Of a stretch of 25,025 nt of DNA, positions 18,369-25,025 are shown one piece after another (within the stretch, counting starts at the first letter, position 1; each line of letters opens with the position of its first letter). This stretch comes from Penium margaritaceum. Lineage: Eukaryota; Streptophyta; Zygnematophyceae; Desmidiales; Peniaceae. The translations under genes were made by a program, and so were the position numbers. The stretch is taken from positions 99,132 through 124,156 of the forward strand of contig SZWC01004928.1 in the NCBI GenBank assembly GCA_023375785.1, read 5' to 3'. Below the pieces are notes generated by a model. It was not told the DNA's origin. It did not search any database and saw only the letters and a list, made by a program, of their open reading frames with translations.

Positions 18369-19304
18369 TCAGACATTCTTTGCCCTGTATTGGGGACGAG
18401 ACTGTTTTGCCTTGCCATGTCGGGCCTTCCAAGCCATTCCTGTCACAGACGCTCGGCGATGGTACTCCGCCGGACTCTCCACCGACGGCTTCGCTTCCAC
18501 GCCACTCGTGAGTGCAGATGCTGCGTTTGCGTAAGCTGAAGCGGAGGCAAACACGACGTGCCGCACTTCGTCGACCCGAGTGGAGACGCTCGGACTCATG
18601 CCGTTAGAAAGCGCAACATTGCCATCAGAGAGGACTTCTTGTCCGCCATTTTCTCCCTGCCTCAAGGGAAATGCCCCTTGACTCGAGGTGCCGGAGTCTT
18701 CTTGTGAAGGGGAGGAGGCCGAACCTGTGCCTCCTTGTCGACCTCCTTCCCTTCTCCTCCTGTTTCCCCAACTTTCTTCCGCCTCACCACCTTCGGATCC
18801 CTGGGTGTAGTACGTTTCGTCTGGAAGCGGCTCCTTCAGAAGCTTCTCCAGAAGCTTCTTCTCCGCAGCCGCCAGGTCGGCGTGGTTCTTCCGGAACTCC
18901 GCGCGGTCGGCGGCGTACCGCTCCCGCACCTCGACCGAGTACGGGAGACACTTCTCCATTGTGAGGAGGCGGCGGCTCCATCGGCGGGTCAGGATCTGCT
19001 CGCTGTTGCTGACGATGCGGAGGCACGGGTGGCGCGGCAGCTGCGCATTGGAGTAGGTCAGCCGGGCGGTGGGGAAGAAGTAGACCAAACGGCCGCCGGG
19101 TCGCAGGGTCTGCGCGGCAAGGTTGAGGAGGTCGTGGAGGCACTCGGCGAGGGTGTAGGGCGCGGTGGAGGGGATGTGATCGGCCTTGAGCTCGTCAGGG
19201 ATCGTGTACGGCGAGAGTAGGCCTTTCAGGATCTTGCGGCCGCCGGACTTGCGGCCTCCGGCGCGGACGCCGTACGGAGGGTCGCAGATGATGGCGTCAA
19301 ACAC
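18369..19304 (-). CDS. TRM11: tRNA (guanine-N2)-methyltransferase TRM11, 3'-terminal exon
   Basis: TRM11 (with TRM112) makes N2-methylguanosine at position 10 of tRNAs, using S-adenosylmethionine. The exon starts after a good acceptor (pyrimidine-rich CTCTTCCTTCC..., ending CCTGGCAG, with AG at 19305-19306). It opens with VFDAIICDPPYGVRAGGRK, which carries the catalytic DPPY motif of amino-methyltransferases. Then come the plant-like YTIPDELKADHIPSTAPY, ECLHDLLNLAAQTLRPGGR, FPTARLTYSN and EQILTRRWSRRLLTMEK, completing the Rossmann-like fold. A poorly conserved acidic/Gly/Ser-rich stretch (about 18600-18800) follows, and the tail PQYRAKNV, which resembles the C-terminus of plant homologues as I recall them. 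It ends in TGA. The N-terminal THUMP region and SAM-binding motif I must be in upstream exons, not seen here. The ORF extends to 19355 only by reading into intron. All 11 Gln codons I counted are CAA or CAG, so the standard code is used. Confidence 0.85.
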   Translation of the reverse strand: MFDAIICDPPYGVRAGGRKSGGRKILKGLLSPYTIPDELKADHIPSTAPYTLAECLHDLLNLAAQTLRPGGRLVYFFPTARLTYSNAQLPRHPCLRIVSNSEQILTRRWSRRLLTMEKCLPYSVEVRERYAADRAEFRKNHADLAAAEKKLLEKLLKEPLPDETYYTQGSEGGEAEESWGNRRRREGGRQGGTGSASSPSQEDSGTSSQGAFPLRQGENGGQEVLSDGNVALSNGMSPSVSTRVDEVRHVVFASASAYANAASALTSGVEAKPSVESPAEYHRRASVTGMAWKARHGKAKQSRPQYRAKNV

Positions 19305-19736
19305 CTGCCAGGTCCGAAGGAAGGAAGAGAGGATGGGAGAAGGAAGGCAAGACACACCCCGTCACATCCTCTGCGCCCCAAGATAGTGTGAGGCAAGATA
19401 GTGGGAGGAGACTTGAGAAGAGATAGTGTGGGGAGTGGGGCAAGATGGTGCGAGGTGTGCGACAATTTCCGCAGCACACTTTGCGGCCTCNTGTTCACCC
19501 TCCCCTCCCCTCCCCCCCACAACCGCTCACTGACCACTGACAGCTAGTGATGGGTTAAGGCTAGCCTTTGAGAAAATGAAGGTGCATAAGGCGCCTCGTG
19601 TTAATGGCAGGCCTTAAAATCCTGAGAAACATCTCGGGTGACAAAAAATCTGGGAAAAAAAGGGGCAGGTAAAGCTCAACATCCTGAACATGGTGGACTT
19701 GGAACTTTGACCAGAAAAAAACATACCTGTACGATG
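19305..19736 (-). other. Probable TRM11 intron, left part
   Basis: No coding similarity. On the minus strand the stretch next to the exon is pyrimidine-rich, as expected before an acceptor. CTATCTT/CACACTATCTTG-like short repeats occur at about 19380-19450. A single N at 19491 is probably another assembly join. The donor site and preceding exon are not found in the window. Confidence 0.5.
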
Positions 19737-19750
19737 AAAATGTAAGAAAT
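19737..19750. repeat. LINE target-site duplication, left
   Basis: AAAATGTAAGAAAT, repeated exactly at 22433-22446. Confidence 0.88.
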
Positions 19751-19797
19751 TTCACTCCTTCCACTCCTTCCAGAGACCAGGTGGTGGGGCGGCTGGG

Positions 19798-20796
19798 GTG
19801 ACAGAGGACATGATGGAGGAGGCGCTGCGGGACGCGCCTCGCGGTTCCGCGGCTGGTCCCCTTGGCCTCACCATGGACCTGCTTCGTGACCTTGCTTTAG
19901 ACTCACCGGCGTGCATGGAGGGTGTGCGAAGGATCATACGAGCTATGTTAGACGGTACCATGCCGGCAGAGGCAGCGACGTGTGTGGGTCGGAGCAAACT
20001 CATCCCTATCCTGAAGGGAGCTACAGAGGCAGAGGGGGCCCGGCCGCTGGCGGTTGGTGAGGTGTGGGTCCGGCTCGCTGGCCGACTCCTCCTCCTTCGG
20101 GACAGGACCCGCTTGCACCGAGCACTGCGGCCTCATCAGTTCGGCGTGGGGGTGTCGGAGGGGGCGGGGGTGCTGGTTCGTGGGGTGCGTGCCATCCTCT
20201 CGGCAAACCTTGACTTCCGGCTGCTTCGGCTCGATTTCCACAACGCTTTCAACGAGGTGGAGCGGGCGGCGGTGTTTGAGGCGGTGCGAGATCGGGGTCT
20301 AGGCACGTGGATCTCGTTCCTGCGACAGTTTTACACCATCCCGACGCAGCTTCTCTTCTTCGGTGTCAGCTCACCTGCGGTGCTGGAGAGTGCTCGGGGG
20401 GTGCGCCAGGGAGATCCCTTGGGCCGAGCCTTGTTCGGCCTAGCTCTTGCTCCGGCGCTCGAGGCGGGGTCCCAGGTGCTGACGGTGGCTAGGGGGGAGC
20501 GTCGAGGCCATGTGGGTGCCTATCAGGACGATGCGACAGTGACCGCCCCACCACAGCCCTTGGCGGCAGCCTTCTCTTCCATGGTCGCGGCAGCGGCACT
20601 GCGTGGCCTACACGTCCAGCCACGGAAGTGCCTACTATTGCGGCGATCGGAGGAGGAGGTGCCTCAGGTGCTCTCCGGGCTTCCTTGTCGACGGGATGGA
20701 GTGGTCCTACTAGGGTGTCCAGTGGGCGATGCAGTTTTTCGCGCAGCGTGGCGGAGGGATGGCTCCAGGAGCAGCTGCGGGGTCTGCCGTAGGTGA
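19798..20796 (+). pseudogene. LINE reverse transcriptase domain
   Basis: Reverse transcriptase that would copy the element's RNA at a nicked target. Motifs in order: GSAAGPLGL near 19850; RPLAVGEVWVRLAGR (motif 2-like) near 20040; LRLDFHNAFNEVER with the first catalytic Asp at 20233-20235; ARGVRQGDPLGRALFGLAL near 20395; AYQDDATV, with the catalytic pair as YQDD at 20521-20532 where LINEs usually have YADD or YVDD; then KCLLL and VVLLGCPVG. The frame is open for 332 codons, starting upstream of the ATG at 19798. It then shifts near 20740 (a T-run), so downstream coding continues in other frames. The upstream endonuclease and ORF1 are missing through truncation. I cannot assign the LINE clade with certainty. 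Confidence 0.88.
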
Positions 20797-21340
20797 GCCG
20801 GATGGAGGAGGTGCAGGCGGCTATGACTCTGCTCCGACTGACATCATCCCCCGCGTGGATTTCTGCGTGCGGGCGCTCCCGCCTGAGGAGCATTGGCTGG
20901 AGATCCTACACCGCTTCGTTCAAGCCATCTGGGAGTCGAGACTCCGCCTCTTACAAATTGCAGAGGCCCAGGAGGTGGGGTTGGTAGCCTTTGAGCTGCA
21001 GCGATTGGCTCGATGGTAGCTACAGTTGCCATTCGCCGCTGGAGGGGCAGGCTTGTTGGGGGCGAGAGACCGGGCCCCCCTGGCCTACGCCTGCTCGACG
21101 GGGAGTCTTTTGCCGGCTCTGACTAGCGAGTTCACCCCCTTCCTTCCAGCAGATGGTGCGCTAGAACACTTGGCACTGGGGTGGGACCTGGTGGAGGAGG
21201 AGCTGCCTAGGCCGGTGTTTGAGACGCTACCTTCCCTAGTGGTGCTGCAGCAGCGCGTTGAGCCGGGGCTGTACCAGCGGATGTGCAGACAGTGGTACTC
21301 GTTTCGGCGGGAGGGGTGGATTACAGCTTGCGGTCAGCTA
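20755..21340 (+). pseudogene. LINE thumb/connection region, frameshifted
   Basis: Pieces of the region after the RT palm lie in two frames: SRMEEVQAAMTLLRL near 20800-20845, then LPPEEHWLEILHRF and LPFAAGGAGLLGARDRAPLAYACS (about 20880-21110), the last matching the L-G-G-L-G-L-R-x-A motif of many LINE proteins. TAG codons at 20790-20792 and 21017-21019 break it. There is a further frame change near 21340. Confidence 0.7.
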
Positions 21341-21353
21341 GCGCTGAGACGGT

Positions 21354-22265
21354 GTGGGTGCGCACATGGGGGGCCCGGAGGCATGCGCCCATCGGCGTGG
21401 CTGCGAGCGCCACGCCCATCAGCGCTGTTGGGCGACGGCGATGAGGGGCAGTGCCCTCTGGTTGCAAGCTACTCCACCCGGCCAACAGGATCGGACGTAC
21501 CTCGCCCCTGCAGACTTTCGTCTTCATGCCCAGCTGTGGTTGGGCCTTCCACTTCCCCATCCGGAGCAGGTGGGCCTTGATGGGCTGGACCCGGGCGCGG
21601 TGACCAAGAGACGACGGGTTGATGGAGCCATCCAGCGTGTCCATAACGCCATCAGGGACGAGCTTGCCGACATCTTCCGTGAGCACCGGCTTTCATGCAT
21701 GGTGGAGAGCGGGGGCGTGCCCCGCCAGGCAGATGGGGCGCGGGGTGAGCCGCGACCGGACCTGACGTTGTCGGACCCTGAGTTAGGCCTGACCTGGGTC
21801 CTTGACGTGACTACGGTGGATCCCCAGGGGGACAGGGCATCTGGGCCAGGCGTGGCGGTCGAGGCAGCTGAGAGGGGCAAGATGGAGCGGTATCGCCCGA
21901 CGGCTCGGCCGGGGCGCCACATGCGCCCTCTTGCATGGGAGACCTTGGGCGGCATGGGTGACCACTTCTGGTCTTTCCTGGCCCGCCTCGCCAGGATCTG
22001 CCCGGCACGGGGGCCACGACGGTGCTCTGCAGAGGTGTTCGAGCGCTGGGCCCAGCGTGCTGTGGCTATTGTGGCACATCGGGTTTCCATCGCTGGTGTG
22101 CGCAGCCAGTGTGCAGCCATCCGTTTCTACAGTGTCGTGCGTTGCGCGGCGGCGGATGACCGCCCGGAGGGAGAGGATCTTCCGTTGTTACATGGTGTGG
22201 GGCTGCCACTTGCCCTTGGGTTATCCGCTCTGTGTTCGGTTGAACCGGTCTTTGCCGGTACCTAG
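21354..22265 (+). pseudogene. LINE C-terminal restriction-like endonuclease region
   Basis: A 303-codon open frame. DFRLHAQLWLGLPLP near 21510-21560, then RVHNAIRDELADIFREH, then RPD (21753-21761), VLDVTT with Asp at 21804-21806, and EAAERGKMERY near 21865-21890. The order His-Asn, RPD, then D-V-T about 15 residues on, then Lys matches the PD-(D/E)XK-type restriction-like endonuclease at the C-terminus of several LINE clades, which nicks the target DNA. The Cys-His knuckle usually just upstream (C-x2-C ... H-x-x-x-C) is not seen. The frame ends in TAG at 22263, about 125 nt before the A-rich tail. Confidence 0.7.
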
Positions 22266-22432
22266 CTCACCCTTTTTATTTCTGTCACATTCCCACCATT
22301 CATGTCCCGTTGGTGGCGGCGACACGTTTTATACCCCGTAGATGTGCCGGTGCAGGGGCGGCTTGCATGCTCTCCATTTCTATAAATAAACATCCTTTTA
22401 AAAAAAAATAATAATAAATAAATAAATAAATA

Positions 22433-22446
22433 AAAATGTAAGAAAT
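22433..22446. repeat. LINE target-site duplication, right
   Basis: AAAATGTAAGAAAT, identical to 19737-19750 and placed directly after the A-rich tail. Confidence 0.88.
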
Positions 22447-22494
22447 GTCCGTTCTCCTTTATGGCGGCTGACTTAATCCAGCCTTACTAGCAAG

Positions 22495-22527
22495 GAAATA
22501 AACTTCGCCGCTTAGCTCAATCCAACG
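22495..22527. repeat. 33-bp dispersed repeat, copy 1
   Basis: GAAATAAACTTCGCCGC... to TCAATCCAACG; 28 of 33 bases match 23436-23468. It is followed by GCGGGCGAAG at about 22555-22564, which can pair with CTTCGCCGC of the repeat. Confidence 0.75.
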
Positions 22528-22849
22528 GGCGAAATTCTCGCTCACCGCAATTTTGCGGGCGAAGTTTAATTTTCTTTGCGGTTTTTTTTTTCAATTTTAA
22601 ACTTTATTTTATCTGCAGATCTGGGGTTTGGGAGCAAGTTTTGTATGATTTCATGTGTCACCACAGCCATGAAGGGCTCGACGCGCGACGCTTGGGGCAA
22701 GCGTCGGCGTCGAGGCGTCGATAGCGTCGACCCGATGTCGACGCTGTCGTCGACGCTCTTGGGGAGGTGCGGAGCGCTTCCCCCAGGCGCTTTTGGAGGG
22801 GGGTCGCAGGGGGATGGGCGGGGGACCACGTTCGTCGAACTCCGAAAGA

Positions 22850-23010
22850 GCACTCCACCCCAACCGCCAGTTCGCGGTGTGAACTGGCGGGTGGGGTGGG
22901 GTCGGGGGATTGCGTTCTGCGCAGGCAGGGTGTGGCGGACGGCAGGGGCAGATCAGTTGACGCGCAGCACTTCGTGCGCGTCAATTGACGCGCAGCACTG
23001 GCTGCGCGAG
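22850..23010. repeat. Cluster of palindromes
   Basis: First palindrome 22855-22899: CCACCCC plus CCGCCAGTTC pairs with GAACTGGCGG plus GGGGTGG across a short loop. Second 22957-22984: TTGACGCGCAGCAC, a 3-nt loop, then GTGCGCGTCAA. Third 22985-23007: TTGACGCGCAGCAC again, followed by GCTGCGCG. A GTCGAC/GCGTCGA-rich stretch at 22680-22765 precedes them. No gene is visible between 22447 and 23550. Confidence 0.75.
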
Positions 23011-23435
23011 ATGAGCCAGCGCAAGACATGCAGGAGACTCTGCACTTTTTCCCATGTTCTGGGAGGGGGCCCACCCAGACAGCCTGAAAACGTGAGCCTG
23101 GGTGCACATGTATTTGAAATAAGGTGTCTTTTACTCCCTGAATAGAAACACGGTATCTCTACTTAAGCCTAAAAAAACATAAAATGTTTTCTCATCTCTA
23201 CCACCATTTTGCGCATCTTTGGTAACCCGACTCTTCCCGACCCTTCCGACTCTTAGGATTTCCCAAGAATAGATGCATCGACTCCGACTCTTATGCTTCG
23301 ACTCCGTTGCTCTTCCGGAAACATGGCACTACGGACAAGGCGTGCAGGGGACAAGGGCATGGCCTTCAATTTCCCCCTGAAAGAAGGGTTTTTGGGGGAA
23401 ATCTTAAAAAATTTAACTTCAAATTTTTAACGCGA

Positions 23436-23468
23436 GAAATAAATTCCGCCGCCTAATTCAATCCAACG
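23436..23468. repeat. 33-bp dispersed repeat, copy 2
   Basis: Partner of 22495-22527. It is followed by a CCTTGC ... GCAAGG inverted repeat at about 23526-23547; copy 1 is preceded by the related CCTTACTAGCAAGG. The pair may be the ends of a ~1-kb non-coding element. Confidence 0.7.
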
Positions 23469-23549
23469 CTATGTTTTGCGGCCAAATCTTTCGCTGCGGA
23501 TTTTTCGCTCAGCGAAAATTTTGTTCCTTGCTTACTAGTACGCAAGGCC

Positions 23550-24080
23550 TTGCTTGCATGGAGAAGGCGTGAAGGCGTCTGCCCTGCCATCACTGCTGAC
23601 AGCGCCACAAACATAAATCGCGCTTCCGGTTTATTTCAGCTGCGATTCAGCTTGGGTGCTAGATTTGCAGCCTCCCACTTCTCCCTGCCGTGTGTGTGCG
23701 CTCTATACATCTTCAGCATGTGTGAACAAAACAAAGGGTATGCTCTCTTGGAGTCGTAGGGGTACGTGATCGCGGGCATCTATGCGCTTGGACCGCATAT
23801 GGACACGTTTTGCCGCCCAGCCGGGCAAGTCTACGCGATCGTGGACGACGACAGCTCAGCTTGGACGTGTCGGGCTCCCTCCAGTCTGCCGTCCGTCTGA
23901 TTACTCTAGAGCCAACCGGACGACTCGTCAGGCCATCGCATTGGGTGCGCGACCGCAACAATCCGTGCGACTCCAAGAATACATACCCAAAGGTAGACCC
24001 ACCTCCTCCAGTCCCTGCCTCCACGGAGGGCAGTTGTTGTCGGCACGCAGAAGACCCACTGGCGGCATCAGCCCATACTG
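23550..24080. other. No gene supported
   Basis: Several overlapping ORFs of 70-150 codons occur on both strands, but none has a recognisable motif, and they run into simple repeats. A short exon cannot be excluded. Confidence 0.4.
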
Positions 24081-24345
24081 CACTCTCACAAACACAAACA
24101 GAAAAGATCACACTCTCACACACACAAACAGAAAAACAAAAGCACTTACACACACAAACAGAAAATAAAAGCAGTCACACACACACACAAACAGAAACAA
24201 AAAATCTCTCACACACACCAACACGACACATACACAAGCAGAGTGAGCTTGTACTGCACACATAGAGGGGCAAGCAGAAGCACAAGGAGAAGTACAAGCA
24301 GAAGCACAAGTAAAAGCTGAAACAGAAGCACAAGCCATACCACAG
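24081..24345. repeat. CA-rich and AAGCAGAAGCAC simple repeats
   Basis: Irregular ACACACAAACAGAAAA units at about 24085-24215, then AAGCAGAAGCACAAG-type units at about 24278-24340. Long minus-strand Val/Cys/Phe-rich ORFs are translations of these. Confidence 0.85.
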
Positions 24346-24383
24346 TGCCAGGAGAAGAGAGCTTGGGCTGGACAAGGGTCTGC

Positions 24384-24525
24384 GATGACAAGGCCTGTAG
24401 GGATTACCGATGATAAGGCCTGTAGGGATTACCGATGATAAGGCCTGTAGGGATTACCGATGATAAGGCCTGTAAGAATTACCGGTGATAAGCCTTGTAG
24501 GAATTACCGGTGATAAGGCTGTTGG
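24384..24525. repeat. 25-bp tandem repeat, about 5.7 copies
   Basis: Unit GATGATAAGGCCTGTAGG then GATTACC. Units start at 24384, 24409, 24434, 24459, 24484 and 24509 (partial). The first three are nearly identical and the last ones diverge. Confidence 0.95.
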
Positions 24526-24560
24526 AATATGAACTAGGATGGGTCTGTGGACTGCAACAT

Positions 24561-25025
24561 GTTTCGTTGAGGTCGTGACAATGTTGCGTTGAGGTTGTGA
24601 CCATGTTACGTTGAGGTTGTGACAATGTTACGTTGAGGTTGTGACAATGTTTCGTTGAGGTTGTGACAATGTTGCGTTGAGGTTGTGACCATGTTACGTT
24701 GAGGTTGTGACAATGTTACGTTGAGGTTGTGACAATGTTGTGTTGAGGTTGTGACAATGTTGTGTTGAGGTTGTGACAATGTTGCGTTGAGGTTGTGACA
24801 ATGTTTCGTTGAGGTTGTGACAATGTTACGTTGAGGTTGTGACAATGTTACGTTGAGGTTGTGACAATGTTACGTTGAGGTTGTGGCAATGTTACGTTGA
24901 GGTTGTGACAATGTTTCGTTGAGGTTGTGACAATGTTTCGTTGAGGTTGTGACAATGTTACGTTGAGGTTGTGATAATGTTGTGTTGAGGTTGTGACAAT
25001 GTTACGTTGAGGTTGTGACAATGTT
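24561..25025. repeat. 22-bp minisatellite, 21 full units, continues past window
   Basis: Unit GTTACGTTGAGGTTGTGACA plus AT, starting at 24561 with perfect 22-nt spacing to 25023. Unit variants differ mainly at positions 4-5 (AC, GC, TC, GT). Confidence 0.97.

Larger units (their letters stand above)
19751..22432 (+). mobile_element. 5'-truncated LINE (non-LTR retrotransposon)
   Basis: Bounded by a perfect 14-bp target duplication and ending in an A-rich tail (22390-22432, TAAA repeats). It carries the RT and C-terminal part of the polyprotein on the plus strand. The left end starts inside the fingers part of the RT domain, the usual result of incomplete target-primed reverse transcription. 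It lies within the probable TRM11 intron, antisense to that gene. Confidence 0.9.

Noticed and set aside
19305..19355. Start of TRM11 at the ATG at 19353-19355
   Set aside because: The 17 residues before VFDAIIC have no similarity to the family and coincide with a polypyrimidine tract and AG acceptor, so they are intron.
24606..24845. Minus-strand ORF with SQPQRNIVTTST-like repeats
   Set aside because: The 22-bp minisatellite gives an open repetitive frame because 3 x 22 nt is a whole number of codons. No start context or non-repeat sequence supports a gene.
24384..25025. CRISPR array
   Set aside because: The repeats are directly adjacent 25-bp and 22-bp tandem units with no unique spacers, in a eukaryotic context.

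Overview
This is a eukaryotic window dominated by transposable elements. It holds one recognisable host gene piece: the 3'-terminal exon of a TRM11/TRMT11-type tRNA (guanine-N2) methyltransferase, on the minus strand at 18369-19304 and preceded by a plausible splice acceptor. Its protein looks plant-like. Together with Ty1/copia elements whose primer-binding sites match initiator tRNA-Met, this suggests a streptophyte (land plant or charophyte alga). I cannot name the species. There are no bacterial-style operons.

Layout. (1) 442-1710: a decayed copia RT-RNase H tail, plus strand. (2) 1711-3598: largely featureless DNA with a (CA)n microsatellite and a tRNA-like SINE head. (3) 3599-18509: a nested, duplicated copia complex. 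A minus-strand copia element (5' LTR 17153-17672, PBS, leader, gag, protease, integrase, linker, PPT, 3' LTR 5032-5560) lacks its entire reverse transcriptase/RNase H. Its 3' LTR is also the 5' LTR of a second, rearranged unit, because a PBS and leader lie on its other side. That leader is fused to a duplicated fragment of the TRM11 3' end (4138-4962), followed by another LTR (3599-4137).

(4) A second, unrelated plus-strand LTR element (10047-17037) is inserted into the leader of the minus-strand element, with a 5-bp target duplication GTGCG at 10042-10046 and 17038-17042. It has three LTR segments (one truncated at an N), a PBS, a long CAG/GC-rich leader and one long frame with a CCHC zinc knuckle and three in-frame stops. 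I see no protease, integrase or RT, so it resembles a non-autonomous TR-GAG/LARD-type element. Its LTR and 3' internal region carry repeated hairpins with compensatory changes, the least expected structure in the window.

(5) 19305-22446: probable TRM11 intron, carrying a 5'-truncated LINE (19751-22432) with RT, a C-terminal restriction-like endonuclease, an A-rich tail and a 14-bp target duplication. (6) 22447-25025: non-coding DNA with palindromes, a dispersed 33-bp repeat, CA-rich and AG-rich simple repeats, a 25-bp tandem repeat and a 22-bp minisatellite that runs off the window end.

Single N characters at 10267, 16733 and 19491 are probably assembly joins of unknown length. Two of them can be shown to hide missing sequence by comparing LTR copies.
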